A stretch of 64,000 nucleotides of DNA from Methylococcales bacterium (GCA_028707085.1 JAQTUW010000010.1:19071-83070); one strand, 5' to 3'; shown: positions 8,675 through 20,305, counted from the stretch's first letter. The notes: generated by a model not told the origin, from the letters alone. Program-made: numbers and translations.

Positions 8675-10594
8675 ATGGGGTTTTCTCGCCTGATTGATAT
8701 TTATACTGCCCGGGCGCGCTGTCCGGCCGGTAGTTCTCAGGCGGAAAAAGTCCGTTTCATAATCGAGAGAACAGTGTTTCTTAAATTTACGTCTTTTGCG
8801 CTAGTCGGGGTTTTGGGTACGGCGGCGCACTATCAGGTTCTCTATTTGCTGGTCGAGTCGCAAGGCTTCGATCCGGTCATGGCTTCAGGGTATGGCGCGA
8901 TAGCCGGATTACTGGTCAATTATGTGCTGAATTTCAAATTGACCTTTAATTCCACCCAGTCTCATACCCGGGCTTTTCCCAAGTTTGCGCTGATAGCCTC
9001 CTTTGGCATGGGCTTTAATCTGGCGTTGATGGCCGTTCTGACGCAACGATTTTATTATCTGTATGCGCAGGTTCTGACGACGCTACTGGTTCTAATCTGG
9101 AATTTTTTCGCCAACACCTTTTGGACTTTTAAAATGGATAAAACCGCTAATCCATCCACTGTCAGGCTCGCCAATGTTTTAAAAATCCTGTTTTCAGGGT
9201 GGGGACTGATTGCGGCTATCGTATTGATTCGGCTGCTGACGCTCGGGTGGTATCCGTTATACGATCCATCTGAAGCCAGATATGCGGAAATGGCGCGTAA
9301 AATGCTTGAAAGCGGCAACTGGGTGACGCCCATGATCGATTACGGTGTGCCGTTCTGGGGAAAGCCGCCGTTGACGATCTGGTTAAGCGCCATCAGCATG
9401 GGCCTGGGCGGCATCAATGAATTTGCAGTGCGCCTGCCCTCATTCCTGCTGGGGGCGGGTATAGGCTGGGCGGTTTATTATCTGGCTAAAATCCAGCGCG
9501 GCGGCGATTATGCCGTTTCCAGCGTTTTGGCGCTTGGTAGTAGTGTGTTGTTTTTTGTGATGTCCGGTTCCGTGGCGATGGATCAGGCCATGAGTTTCGG
9601 AGTCACGCTGGCGCTGGTGTCGTTCTGGCTGGCGTTGCGCGGGGAAAACAGGTACTGGGGGTACGTTTTCTTCATCGGGCTCAGTGTCGGTTTAATGGCG
9701 AAAGGGCCGATCACTCTGGTGTTGTCGGGAACCTGTATCGGTTTGTGGACATTGATCACCGGCCGCTGGCTGGATATCTGGAAGTCCATACCCTGGTTTT
9801 CCGGCTGTTTGCTGATGCTGTGCGTCTGCCTGCCCTGGTATCTGATTGCGGAACAGAGCACGCCGGGATTTCTGGAATATTTCTTTATCGGCGAGCATTG
9901 GAAGCGTTTTACCGAAAGCGGCTGGAAAGGCGATCTGTACGGGGTGGGCAGGGCGCACCCGCGCGGTATGATCTGGGTTTACTGGCTGCTGGGCGGTTTT
10001 CCCTGGGTTTTTGTGATACTCAAACGCTTTTCCGTCGCTGCAATACGTAAACAGGCGGGAACGCTGGTGCGTTCGGATGATGACTGGCGGTTGTACTGTC
10101 TGTTGTGGATGCTGGCCCCGCTACTGTTTTTTACCTTTTCCGCAAACGTGATCTGGACGTATGTGCTGCCCGGTTTGCCTGGGCTTGCCTTGCTGGTGGC
10201 GGATCAGTTGCAACTAAAGACCGTCCAGCGGGCTGTTTTAACCCTGTGCGTACCACTGGGGTTTTTAGCGGTGGTGATAGCCTATTATTTGCCTGGTGCA
10301 GATTTCTTCAGATCGCAAAAACGGCTGGTGGAGGCCTATCAGCAACAGGCGGCGGCCGATGAGCATTTGGTCTATTTAAACGAAAAAACCTATTCCATCC
10401 AGTTTTATCTGCAAGGCATAGCCATTGAGGTTCAGGACAGCGCTGATCTGAATAAGATGATTGCCGGCGGCGGACATGACTTTTATGTGGTGCGCAAACC
10501 GGTGTTCGAGAGTCTGTCCGCCGCAGCAAAAGCCCGGCTCACGCCGGTCAGCCATTATGGTGAATTTACCTTGTTTCATGGGGTTGCCGGGTAG
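8675..10594 (+). CDS. GtrA-like flippase domain fused to an ArnT-like glycosyltransferase
   Basis: A 639-residue polytopic membrane protein with two recognisable parts. Residues about 33-155 form a GtrA-like domain with four membrane helices (FTSFALVGVLGTAAHYQVLY, NYVLNFKLTFN, WNFFANTFWTF); this family is thought to flip polyprenyl-phosphate sugars. From about residue 170 the protein is a PMT/ArnT-type glycosyltransferase (GT39/GT83) with the signature DPSEARYAEMARKM near 196 and WGKPPLTIW near 228; the acidic residue of that loop is the usual catalytic site. Such enzymes transfer a sugar from a lipid carrier to an acceptor outside the inner membrane. It heads a three-gene run with a deacetylase and a lipid-sugar synthase. 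The acceptor (lipid A, hopanoid or protein) is unknown. Confidence 0.85.
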   Translation: MGFSRLIDIYTARARCPAGSSQAEKVRFIIERTVFLKFTSFALVGVLGTAAHYQVLYLLVESQGFDPVMASGYGAIAGLLVNYVLNFKLTFNSTQSHTRAFPKFALIASFGMGFNLALMAVLTQRFYYLYAQVLTTLLVLIWNFFANTFWTFKMDKTANPSTVRLANVLKILFSGWGLIAAIVLIRLLTLGWYPLYDPSEARYAEMARKMLESGNWVTPMIDYGVPFWGKPPLTIWLSAISMGLGGINEFAVRLPSFLLGAGIGWAVYYLAKIQRGGDYAVSSVLALGSSVLFFVMSGSVAMDQAMSFGVTLALVSFWLALRGENRYWGYVFFIGLSVGLMAKGPITLVLSGTCIGLWTLITGRWLDIWKSIPWFSGCLLMLCVCLPWYLIAEQSTPGFLEYFFIGEHWKRFTESGWKGDLYGVGRAHPRGMIWVYWLLGGFPWVFVILKRFSVAAIRKQAGTLVRSDDDWRLYCLLWMLAPLLFFTFSANVIWTYVLPGLPGLALLVADQLQLKTVQRAVLTLCVPLGFLAVVIAYYLPGADFFRSQKRLVEAYQQQAAADEHLVYLNEKTYSIQFYLQGIAIEVQDSADLNKMIAGGGHDFYVVRKPVFESLSAAAKARLTPVSHYGEFTLFHGVAG

Positions 10595-10596
10595 TC

Positions 10597-11439
10597 ATGG
10601 CGGGTTTTGACGGTAAAACCATCGATTTAATCGTCAATGCCGACGATTACGGTTATTTTCCCTGCGTCAGCAAAGGCATACTGGATCTGGCAAAAGCCGG
10701 CAAGCTGACCGCTACCGGCGTTCTGGCGAATAGCCCGCATTTGAATGTGCAGATGGCGTGGCTGGACGATGTTGCCGCTCTGGATGTCGGCGTACATCTT
10801 AATTTGAGCTTTAAACAGCCTTTGACGGCGGTTATGGCGGAGAAGCTGCGTGCCTGGGGCGGCGAATTTCCGGGTGTCGGGCGGATGACGCGGCTGATTT
10901 TGACGCGACGGATCACCCTGGAAGACGTCCGCAACGAATGGCGGGCGCAAATCGCCGCCTGCCAGCAGGGTCGCGACTTGCAGTTTCTGAACTCCCATGA
11001 ACATATTCACATGCTGCCGGTGCTGTTTCCGTTGGCGATGGAGCTGGCCGACGAGTTCCGGATTCCGCATGTCAGGCTGACGCGAGCGGAATGGCTGTGG
11101 CCGATGGGGATTTCCGGCTGGATGCGCAATACCCTGATGCAGGCCATGCAGACCGTCAATCAAGCGCACTATGGCGCGCCGGTGTTGCTGGGGCTGAGCC
11201 GGAGCGGCAGGCTGGATGAGGCTTATCTCGGCAAACTGTTCTCCAGGCTCAAACCTGGAAACAGGTATGAATTAATGTGCCATCCGGGATTTTTCGACCC
11301 CGGGCAAATTTCGCAACCCGGACTGATAGCCTATCATGACTGGGAAGGCGAATTGGCACTTTTACAGAGTCCGGCTGTCGAGGCTTTATACGACAGATTC
11401 GGCATTCGTTTGGCGCATTATCGGAATCGGACAGGTTAA
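10597..11439 (+). CDS. YdjC/ChbG-family carbohydrate deacetylase
   Basis: A 280-residue protein of the YdjC-like family, which removes acetyl groups from amino sugars in a metal-dependent way. Visible motifs are IVNADDYG at about 12-19, VGVHLNLS at about 64-71, LNSHEHIHMLP at about 129-139 and MCHPGFFDPG near 227; the Asp and His residues are the metal ligands in the family. It starts two bases after the GtrA-ArnT gene and is followed by an ArnC-like glycosyltransferase, so it probably trims a lipid-linked sugar, much as ArnD does in the aminoarabinose pathway with an unrelated fold. HpnK of hopanoid synthesis belongs to the same family and is an alternative. Confidence 0.85.
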   Translation: MAGFDGKTIDLIVNADDYGYFPCVSKGILDLAKAGKLTATGVLANSPHLNVQMAWLDDVAALDVGVHLNLSFKQPLTAVMAEKLRAWGGEFPGVGRMTRLILTRRITLEDVRNEWRAQIAACQQGRDLQFLNSHEHIHMLPVLFPLAMELADEFRIPHVRLTRAEWLWPMGISGWMRNTLMQAMQTVNQAHYGAPVLLGLSRSGRLDEAYLGKLFSRLKPGNRYELMCHPGFFDPGQISQPGLIAYHDWEGELALLQSPAVEALYDRFGIRLAHYRNRTG

Positions 11440-11443
11440 GTTT

Positions 11444-12412
11444 ATGAGCGTAGAAACAAATTCAGCTGGTTTGGTGAGCGTGGTGGTGCCTGCCTACAAT
11501 GAGGCCAGGGGCATCAACACCGCAATCAGGCAGATGGCCGGCATTCTGGAGGGCTGCCAGTCAAACTGGGAAATTATCGTAGTCGACGACGGCAGTCGCG
11601 ACGCCACCTACCGGAATATTTGCGAACTGTCCGAACAGGAGCCCCGAGTCAAGGCTGTCGCCCTGAGCCGGAATTTTGGCAAGGAAGGCGCTTTACTGGC
11701 CGGACTGGAGTATGCCGCCGGCGACGCCGTCATCACCCTGGACGCCGACCTGCAGCATCCGCCAGGACTGATTCCGGACATGCTCGCGAAATGGCGGCAG
11801 GGCGCGCAGATCGTTCATGCCGTCAAGCGTAACCGTAACCGGGACTCGATGGCGAAAAAAGCCACCGCTTTTTGCATTAATAAAATCATCTCCGGACTGG
11901 GCGGCATCAATATCAACAATTCCTCGGATTTTAAATTGCTGGACAGGGAGATTGTGGACATCATTGTCTATCAGTTGCCGGAACGGCAGCGTTTTTTTCG
12001 TGGTCTGACCAGTTGGCTGGGTTTTACCGAGGATTACATTTATTTCGATGTCGATGATCGGCTGGAAGGCGAGAGCAAATGGTCGGTGTGGTCATTACTG
12101 GAGTTGTCGATAACCGCACTGACTTCGTTTACCTCTCTGCCGCTACGGATAGTGACTTTTTTAGGTATCGCAACCTTGCTGCTGGGGGCGGGAGTCGCCA
12201 CCGACGCTGTTTTGTCGTATATGAAAGGCCAGGCGGTTTCCGGTTTTGCGACGACCATTATCACCTTGCTGCTGATAGGCAGTTTTATTATGATCAGTCT
12301 GGGAATCATCGGCGAATACATCGCCAAGATTTACGAAGAAGTAAAGGCCAGACCTCTGTACCTGGTCAAAGCCAGTAATGGTTTTGCAAAAGCGCCGACA
12401 AGTAGACAATGA
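11444..12412 (+). CDS. GT2 polyprenyl-phosphate sugar transferase (GtrB/ArnC type)
   Basis: A 322-residue family 2 glycosyltransferase that should load a sugar onto undecaprenyl phosphate at the cytoplasmic face. The catalytic domain shows VSVVVPAYNEARGI, IIVVDDGSRD, and the metal-binding DAD in ITLDADLQHPPG near residue 100. Two C-terminal membrane helices (about 228-250 and 265-290) are typical of GtrB, ArnC and DPM1. The ATG at 11444 is chosen because the family motif begins soon after; the frame itself is open upstream to 11336. It ends the cassette with the deacetylase and GtrA-ArnT fusion. Confidence 0.9.
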   Translation: MSVETNSAGLVSVVVPAYNEARGINTAIRQMAGILEGCQSNWEIIVVDDGSRDATYRNICELSEQEPRVKAVALSRNFGKEGALLAGLEYAAGDAVITLDADLQHPPGLIPDMLAKWRQGAQIVHAVKRNRNRDSMAKKATAFCINKIISGLGGININNSSDFKLLDREIVDIIVYQLPERQRFFRGLTSWLGFTEDYIYFDVDDRLEGESKWSVWSLLELSITALTSFTSLPLRIVTFLGIATLLLGAGVATDAVLSYMKGQAVSGFATTIITLLLIGSFIMISLGIIGEYIAKIYEEVKARPLYLVKASNGFAKAPTSRQ

Positions 12413-12511
12413 GGCTGTCGGTTGTTCAGCGCGATAAGCGGGCTAAAAATTGCAATTAGAACTGGCGGCTATTGTAAAATGAGCACCATAGACAAGTTTT
12501 GAGGTGATATT

Positions 12512-12835
12512 TTGATTGGGTGGCTGCTTCTGTTTCTTGCGGGTTGTGCTGAAATTGTTTTTGCATTGAGTCTTAAATATAACGAAGGCTTCAGCAAGCT
12601 ATGGCCAAGTGTGGTGACGGGCGTGTCCGGCGCCGCCAGTTTTTATTTGCTGATGCTGGCCATCAGAAGCCTGCCTTTGGGGACAGCCTATGCGGTATGG
12701 ACCGGGATGGGCGCTGTCGGTGTGGCGATAATCGGCATTTTTTTGTTTAAGGAATCGGCTGACTGGGCAAGACTGTCGTCCATTTTGCTGATTATCATTG
12801 GTATTGTCGGCCTCAAGCTGACGCATGTCGAATAA
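12512..12835 (+). CDS. sugE: SMR-family transporter (SugE/Gdx type)
   Basis: A 107-residue four-helix small multidrug resistance protein. The essential membrane Glu is in GCAEIVFA (residue 14), and LPLGTAYAVWTGMGAVG plus IGIVGLKLTH closely resemble E. coli SugE (Gdx), which exports guanidinium. The start is TTG at 12512 with GAGGTG six bases upstream. I looked for a guanidine riboswitch in the 99 bases upstream and saw no clear one. Its stop codon shares a base with the start of the TusB-like gene. Confidence 0.88.
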   Translation: MIGWLLLFLAGCAEIVFALSLKYNEGFSKLWPSVVTGVSGAASFYLLMLAIRSLPLGTAYAVWTGMGAVGVAIIGIFLFKESADWARLSSILLIIIGIVGLKLTHVE

Positions 12836-13128
12836 TGCTGCATCTGATTTCCCTGCCTGTACTGCAGCCGGAAATTATTGAGCGCATCGCCGCTGGCGAT
12901 GACGTGCTGCTGCAACACAATCTGGTTTGGCTGGCAAAGCAGGGCCATAGCGACAACGCCAGATTGCTGGAACTGTTGCGCCGGCCCTGCGGAGTTTATG
13001 TCATGCAGGACATGCTGACTGCCTGCGGCATGGCACCGGACGGGATTCTGCCCGGCGTCAGTATCATAGATTATTCCGGATTGGTGGAATTGACGGTCAA
13101 AAATCCGGTGATTCATACATGGTGCTGA
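12835..13128 (+). CDS. tusB: TusB/DsrH-like sulfur relay protein
   Basis: A small (97-residue) protein with the DsrH/TusB pattern: MLHLISLP at the N-terminus, GDDVLLQHNLVWLA around 21-34, and a C-terminal [18 protein letters not shown]. In E. coli TusB works with TusC and TusD to pass sulfur to TusE for tRNA 2-thiouridine. No TusC or TusD gene is seen beside it. It overlaps the start of the DsrC/TusE-like gene by 10 bases, which supports the pairing. Confidence 0.75.
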   Translation: MLHLISLPVLQPEIIERIAAGDDVLLQHNLVWLAKQGHSDNARLLELLRRPCGVYVMQDMLTACGMAPDGILPGVSIIDYSGLVELTVKNPVIHTWC

Positions 13129-13451
13129 CGGCTGGCGGCGCCCTGCCTGAAACCACTGCCGATGGATTTTTGCGCGACACCGGTTTGTGGAGCCCTGCCG
13201 TTGCGGTGGAGCTGGCGAGCAGGGAAGGTCTGGAGCTAAGCGAAGCGCACTGGGAAATACTGTTGTTTATCCGCGAGTATTACCGGCAGTACAGACATTT
13301 GCCGAATGCCCGCATGTTTGTGTCCGCCATTCGTAAACAGTTGGGAGAGACCAGGGGTAACAGCCGTTATCTGCAAAAACTGTTTCCGCAAGGCCCGTTA
13401 AAATACGCCTGTAAAATTGCCGGCTTACCCAAGCCGCCTACCTGTTTGTAA
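13119..13451 (+). CDS. tusE: TusE/DsrC-family sulfur carrier with two C-terminal cysteines
   Basis: A 110-residue DsrC/TusE/DsvC-family sulfur carrier ([46 protein letters not shown]). The flexible C-terminal arm has the conserved penultimate Cys and a second Cys eleven residues earlier ([15 protein letters not shown]). Both cysteines are typical of true DsrC proteins, which can form an internal trisulfide; classical TusE keeps only the penultimate one. No dissimilatory sulfite reductase gene is in the window, so a tRNA thiolation or regulatory role remains possible. Confidence 0.85.
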   Translation: MVLTAGGALPETTADGFLRDTGLWSPAVAVELASREGLELSEAHWEILLFIREYYRQYRHLPNARMFVSAIRKQLGETRGNSRYLQKLFPQGPLKYACKIAGLPKPPTCL

Positions 13452-13471
13452 ATCGTTTTCGAGAAAATTGC

Positions 13472-14782
13472 ATGAGTAATCCCCGTGTTGGCTTTATCAG
13501 CCTGGGCTGTCCCAAGGCGCTGGTCGATAGTGAACAGATTCTGACCCGTTTACGTGCCGAGGGCTATCATATTTCGCCTAATTACAAGGATTCGGATCTG
13601 GTGATTGTCAACACCTGCGGTTTCATCGATGCTGCGGTAGAAGAATCGCTGGACAGTATCGGCGAAGCGCTGACAGAAAACGGCAAGGTCATCGTCACCG
13701 GCTGTCTGGGCGCCAGGCAGGACGAAATTCTGGCCAGGCATCCGGCGGTGCTGAAAATTACCGGCGCCCATGCGACCGATGAGGTGGTGTCCGCGGTACA
13801 TGAATACTTGCCGCCGACGCATAATCCTTTTCTCGATTTACTGCCGCCGCAAGGCGTCAAACTGACGCCACAGCATTATGCCTATCTTAAAATATCGGAA
13901 GGCTGCAATCATCGCTGTACATTTTGCATTATTCCATCCATGCGCGGCGATCTGGTCAGCCGTCCGGTGGACGATGTGCTCCGGGAAGCGGAAACGCTGG
14001 CCCGGGCCGGCGTTAGGGAGTTGCTGGTGGTTTCACAGGACACCAGCGCCTACGGGCTGGATTTGAACTATCAGACGGCAAGCTGGCAGGGGCGGGAAAT
14101 ACAGACCCGCTTTTACGATCTGGCTCGGGCGTTGGGCGATCTGGGCATCTGGGTGCGAATGCATTATGTTTACCCTTATCCGCATGTCGATGCGGTGCTA
14201 CCGTTAATGGCCGAAGGCAAGATTCTGCCTTACCTGGATATACCGTTTCAGCACGCCAACAGCCGGATTCTGAAGGCCATGAAACGCCCGGCCGCCACGG
14301 AAGACAATCTGCAGCGCATTCATGCCTGGCGGAAAATCTGCCCGGATCTGACCATCCGCAGTACCTTTATAGTCGGCTTTCCCGGCGAGACCGAGCAGGA
14401 GTTTGAAGAACTGCTGCAATTTTTAACCGCAGCGCAAATGGACAGGGTCGGCTGTTTTGCCTATTCGCCCGTCAAAGGCGCGCAGGCCAATGCTTTACCG
14501 GATCCCGTGCCGGAAGAAGTCAAACAGGAAAGGCTGGCGCGTTTCATGACCCATCAGGCGGCAATCAGTGCCGTGCGTTTGCAACGCCGGGTAGGCGGTA
14601 TCGAAACCGTACTGGTTGATGAGGTTGTGGAGGAAGGCGCGGTGGCCCGCAGCAAAAGCGATGCGCCGGAAATTGACGGGCAGGTGTTTATAGATGGAGC
14701 CAGGCATTTGCAGGTCGGGGATTTCGTCAGAGTGGAAATTGAAGAGGCGGACGAATACGATTTGTGGGGACGGCTGGTTTAA
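13472..14782 (+). CDS. rimO: Ribosomal protein S12 methylthiotransferase RimO
   Basis: A 436-residue radical SAM enzyme that methylthiolates an aspartate of ribosomal protein S12. The N-terminal MTTase domain carries the three cluster cysteines in [18 protein letters not shown] and VIVTGCLGA. The radical SAM motif is CNHRCTFC near residue 147, preceded by YAYLKISEG, and a TRAM domain is at the end. [10 protein letters not shown] and [10 protein letters not shown] are also family marks. Length matches E. coli RimO (441). Confidence 0.97.
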   Translation: MSNPRVGFISLGCPKALVDSEQILTRLRAEGYHISPNYKDSDLVIVNTCGFIDAAVEESLDSIGEALTENGKVIVTGCLGARQDEILARHPAVLKITGAHATDEVVSAVHEYLPPTHNPFLDLLPPQGVKLTPQHYAYLKISEGCNHRCTFCIIPSMRGDLVSRPVDDVLREAETLARAGVRELLVVSQDTSAYGLDLNYQTASWQGREIQTRFYDLARALGDLGIWVRMHYVYPYPHVDAVLPLMAEGKILPYLDIPFQHANSRILKAMKRPAATEDNLQRIHAWRKICPDLTIRSTFIVGFPGETEQEFEELLQFLTAAQMDRVGCFAYSPVKGAQANALPDPVPEEVKQERLARFMTHQAAISAVRLQRRVGGIETVLVDEVVEEGAVARSKSDAPEIDGQVFIDGARHLQVGDFVRVEIEEADEYDLWGRLV

Positions 14783-14815
14783 CGGGTCAATTTTCAATGT
14801 CAGGAGTTTAAAGCA

Positions 14816-15154
14816 ATGACCGATTGTTTGTTTTGTAAAATGGTCTCCGGCGAGATCAAGCCGGATGTGGTTTTTGAAGACGACAGGCTGCTGGCTTTTC
14901 GCGATATTCACCCGCAAGCGCCATTGCATGTGCTGATTGTGCCCAAGCTGCATATCGCCAATCTGAATGAGCTTGACGATGCCGATCTGGGCGGGCGTTT
15001 GTTGCAAACCGCAGCCGGACTTGCCGAACAGTTTGGTTACGCGGAAAGCGGCTACCGCACGGTTTTTAACTGTAATAACGATGGCGGGCAAACCGTACAC
15101 CACCTGCACCTGCATCTGCTGGCCGGCAGGCGGATGGTCTGGCCGCCGGGCTGA
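14816..15154 (+). CDS. hinT: HIT-family protein (HinT-like purine nucleoside phosphoramidase)
   Basis: A 112-residue histidine triad protein. The start MTDCLFCKMVSGEI and the triad HHLHLHLL near residues 96-103 are those of the HinT branch, which hydrolyses AMP-linked phosphoramidates. The preceding DGGQTVHH matches the nucleotide-binding loop. It follows rimO by 33 bases on the same strand, and a good Shine-Dalgarno (CAGGAG) precedes the ATG. Confidence 0.93.
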   Translation: MTDCLFCKMVSGEIKPDVVFEDDRLLAFRDIHPQAPLHVLIVPKLHIANLNELDDADLGGRLLQTAAGLAEQFGYAESGYRTVFNCNNDGGQTVHHLHLHLLAGRRMVWPPG

Positions 15155-15187
15155 TACATGTAAACGGCGGCCGTTGAGCCTAAAAAA

Positions 15188-17195
<2,008 letters not shown>

Positions 17196-17390
17196 GTGGT
17201 CGCTTAGAGTATATGAAAATCCATGGAATTGCAAGTTGAAAAAATGGGTGGTTCAGAAAAAATCCATTATAAAACAATGGTTTTTTGGTTTGTCGGCGAT
17301 TGCCTTGCCAACGCGGTTTAAGCCGGATATCCGGAAGTTCCGACACCTGCTATGATTAGGCGGATCCTGACTGCAATGGAATAAAAGATT

Positions 17391-19073
17391 TTGGCAACGA
17401 ACGACGAACGGCAATATAGCCGCCTGGCCTGCGGATTTGCAAGGTTTCTTGGCGAGCGGAGCATACTGGCGGGCGAGTCTAAAACCCGTTTTGAAGCGCT
17501 GATATTGGAGTTATCCGCTCAGCAGTCGGCCGGGCATAGCTGTCTGGCGCTGGCGAACGATGATCGGGCGCTGGTGTTGGCTTCCGGGCTGGCGTCAACG
17601 GATCGGCTTACCCCCTTGATCGTCGAGCAAAATCGTTTATATCTGCATCGCTACTGGCAATACGAGCAGCGTCTGGCCCGGCAGGTGTCCATGCTCTGCC
17701 GGCAGCATTTTGCGATCGAGCGTATCGATGCTGCGCTGGATCGCTATTTTCCGGCGGAAGACGCGGATGACGATAGGCAAAAGCTTGCCGCCAAATCGGC
17801 GTTGAGCCAGGGTTTGACCCTTATTTCCGGTGGCCCTGGCACGGGCAAGACCACCACGGTGGTCAGGATTCTGGCGTTGCTGCTGGAAACCGCCGGGCAG
17901 GGCCTGCATATGGCGTTGGCTGCGCCGACCGGAAAGGCGGCAATGCGCTTGCAGGAAGCCATCGCCAAAAACAAGGTGAACCTGCCCTGCCGGCAGGACA
18001 TCAGGGAGCGGATACCCGAAAAGGTCGCGACCATACATCGGCTGCTTGGCCCGAAGCCGCCTTCGCCTTATTTCAGGCACTGTGCAGGCAATCCATTGCC
18101 TTATGATGTGCTGGTGATTGATGAAAGCTCGATGGTGGATCTGGCGCTGATGAGCAAATTGCTAGAGGCTGTCAAGCCGGGCGCCCGGCTGATTCTGCTG
18201 GGCGACAAGGATCAGTTGGCGTCTGTCGAATCCGGCGCAGTGCTGGCGGATTTGACGCAAAGTTTGCCAGGGCAAACCGTGGAGTTGCAGAAATCCTATC
18301 GTTTTCAGGGCGGAATCAAGGCGTTGGCCGAGCATGTCAATCGGCAGCAGGCGGATTTGGCTTGGCAGTTGCTGGAAAACTCGGCCGACGGCGTTTCCCT
18401 GTTAAAAACCGATCCTGTGGCCTATATTGCCGAACAATACCTCGAATATTTGCAATTGATGGCGGATGGAGCGGATTTTCCTGGCATCTTTGCGGCGTTT
18501 GATCGTTTTCGGGTGTTATGCGCCAATCAGCGCGGGCATCATTCGGTATCCGACATCAATGCGCGCGTGGAGCAGGCGCTGTCCGACCGCGGGAAAATAA
18601 ACCTGACGGCGCAGTGGTACGCAGGCAGGCCGGTGATGGTCAGCGCCAACGATCCGGCATTGCAGCTCTATAATGGCGATATTGGCGTCTGTCTGGCCGA
18701 CCCGGAAAGTGACAGCCAGTTGCGGGTGTTTTTTTTGCGTGGCGACGGCAGTGTCAAAAAGCTGCTGCCCGCCCGCCTGTCAAACTGCGAAACCGTGTTT
18801 GCCATGACCGTACACAAGAGTCAGGGATCGGAATATGACAAGGTGCTGGTGATGCTGCCGACGAAAATGAATCCGGTGCTCGGCAAGGAGCTGCTTTATA
18901 CCGCGGTCACCCGTGCAAAGACCCAGGTCGGCATCGTGGCCGACCGGGCTGTGTTCATGGCAAGTGTTGGTCGGAAAGTGCAAAGACATAGCGGCCTGGC
19001 TGAAAAATTACTGCAAATGTCTGGCGAGTCGTCCGGCCAGATGCTTGAAGGCGACTGTGTTTTGAAAAGCTAA
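17391..19073 (+). CDS. recD: Exodeoxyribonuclease V alpha subunit RecD
   Basis: A 560-residue superfamily 1 helicase subunit of RecBCD. The Walker A motif GGPGTGKTTT is at about 146-155, the DEXX box is VIDESSMVDLALM, GDKDQLASVESGAVLAD follows, and the C-terminal motif is TVHKSQGSEYDKV with YTAVTRAK. The frame is closed by a stop at 17382, so the TTG at 17391 is the first usable start; the N-terminus begins close to the family's first conserved helix. recB and recC are not beside it. Its stop codon overlaps that of the convergent ispB gene. Confidence 0.93.
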   Translation: MATNDERQYSRLACGFARFLGERSILAGESKTRFEALILELSAQQSAGHSCLALANDDRALVLASGLASTDRLTPLIVEQNRLYLHRYWQYEQRLARQVSMLCRQHFAIERIDAALDRYFPAEDADDDRQKLAAKSALSQGLTLISGGPGTGKTTTVVRILALLLETAGQGLHMALAAPTGKAAMRLQEAIAKNKVNLPCRQDIRERIPEKVATIHRLLGPKPPSPYFRHCAGNPLPYDVLVIDESSMVDLALMSKLLEAVKPGARLILLGDKDQLASVESGAVLADLTQSLPGQTVELQKSYRFQGGIKALAEHVNRQQADLAWQLLENSADGVSLLKTDPVAYIAEQYLEYLQLMADGADFPGIFAAFDRFRVLCANQRGHHSVSDINARVEQALSDRGKINLTAQWYAGRPVMVSANDPALQLYNGDIGVCLADPESDSQLRVFFLRGDGSVKKLLPARLSNCETVFAMTVHKSQGSEYDKVLVMLPTKMNPVLGKELLYTAVTRAKTQVGIVADRAVFMASVGRKVQRHSGLAEKLLQMSGESSGQMLEGDCVLKS

Positions 19074-20074
19074 TGATCCCTCTGTACTGAAAAGCGGGCC
19101 AGACTTTCAAGCGCGCACTTGTATTCGGAATCTGGTAGGTCGCGCAGGGATTCTATCGCCCTGGCCGCAGCCTGATCGGCGCATTGCTCCGTGTATTCGA
19201 TGGCTTGGGTCGCCTTCACCACCGCATAGACTTCGTTGAATGCTTCTCTTGATCCCTGGCGAATGGCGTCAATTACAACTTTTGCCTGTTGTGCGTCGCC
19301 ATGCTTGATGGCGTAGATCAACGGCAGGGTGGGCTTGCCTTCCGCCAGATCGTCGCCCAGGTTTTTCCCGAGTCCTTCGGTGCTGGCCTTATAATCCAGC
19401 GCATCGTCAATTAACTGGAACGCCACGCCCAGTTGCTGGCCGTATATGGCCAGGGCTTCTTCGGTTTTGCTGTCTGCGCCGGAAATAACCCCGGCCAGGC
19501 GCGTGGCCGTGCTGAACAAAATTGCGGTTTTTCTGGCAATGACATCCAGGTATTTTTCTTCGCTGGTATCCGGATTATTGCAGTTCAGCAACTGCAAGAC
19601 TTCGCCTTCGGCAATGGCGGTGGTGGTTTTGGACAATATTTCCATCACCCGCATGTTATTGGTGCGCACCATCATCTCGAATGCGCTGGAATAGAGATAG
19701 TCGCCAACCAGCACGCTGGCGGCGTTGCCCCAGACCGCATTGGCCGATTCCTTGCCGCGGCGCAGCTCGGACTCGTCCACCACATCATCATGCAGCAGGG
19801 TGGCTGTGTGTATGAATTCGATGACGGCAGCCATGATCAGGTGATGGTCGTCCACTCTGCCCAGCGACTTGGCGACCAGCAGCAACAGCATTGGTCGCAG
19901 TCTTTTGCCGCCATTGCCGATAATGTAATGCCCGATTTGATTGATCAGCACCACATCGGAACTTAGTTCGTCGAGTATCAGCCGGTCAACAGCCAGGGTT
20001 TCGGCGACAGTCAAATTTTTGATGTAGTCAAAATCGATGGTTACCGAAGCTGTCGTTGTATCATTTCGTATCAT
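19070..20074 (-). CDS. ispB: Octaprenyl/polyprenyl diphosphate synthase
   Basis: A 334-residue all-trans polyprenyl diphosphate synthase making the quinone side chain. The two Asp-rich motifs are LLHDDVVDE and QLIDDALDY, with GNGGKRLRPML and GDDLAEGKPTLP flanking them. It is very similar throughout to E. coli IspB, including the SVQRD end. ATG at 20074 is chosen; a TTG at 20089 in the same frame is an alternative. Chain length cannot be read with certainty. Confidence 0.95.
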   Translation of the reverse strand: MIRNDTTTASVTIDFDYIKNLTVAETLAVDRLILDELSSDVVLINQIGHYIIGNGGKRLRPMLLLLVAKSLGRVDDHHLIMAAVIEFIHTATLLHDDVVDESELRRGKESANAVWGNAASVLVGDYLYSSAFEMMVRTNNMRVMEILSKTTTAIAEGEVLQLLNCNNPDTSEEKYLDVIARKTAILFSTATRLAGVISGADSKTEEALAIYGQQLGVAFQLIDDALDYKASTEGLGKNLGDDLAEGKPTLPLIYAIKHGDAQQAKVVIDAIRQGSREAFNEVYAVVKATQAIEYTEQCADQAAARAIESLRDLPDSEYKCALESLARFSVQRDH

Positions 20075-20305
20075 GTGAGTATTTATCAAGAGTCCGGCAG
20101 CGCAGCGTGGAATAATTTAGCCCACCATGCTATGAAGAATAGTGTACAGTGTCAATAGTTCAAGTGTATCAGTTTGTTGGATTGTTAGTTGCCGGACTTT
20201 TGAAAAATGGGCGGTAATGGCGTGCAAATGCGTCAAAATCCGTAGCGCGCAACGTTTTTTTAAATTGCCGGTTTGCCAATGACAGGCAAAGCATTGATAC
20301 TAAAA

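Noticed and set aside
12413..12511. Guanidine riboswitch before the SugE-like gene
   Set aside because: SugE genes often have one, but neither the paired ACGR loops of the mini-ykkC class nor the longer ykkC core could be found in these 99 bases.
17264..17288. Terminator-like hairpin CCATT/AATGG followed by T6
   Set aside because: The stem is only five A/T-rich pairs and no plus-strand gene ends nearby, so chance is more likely.
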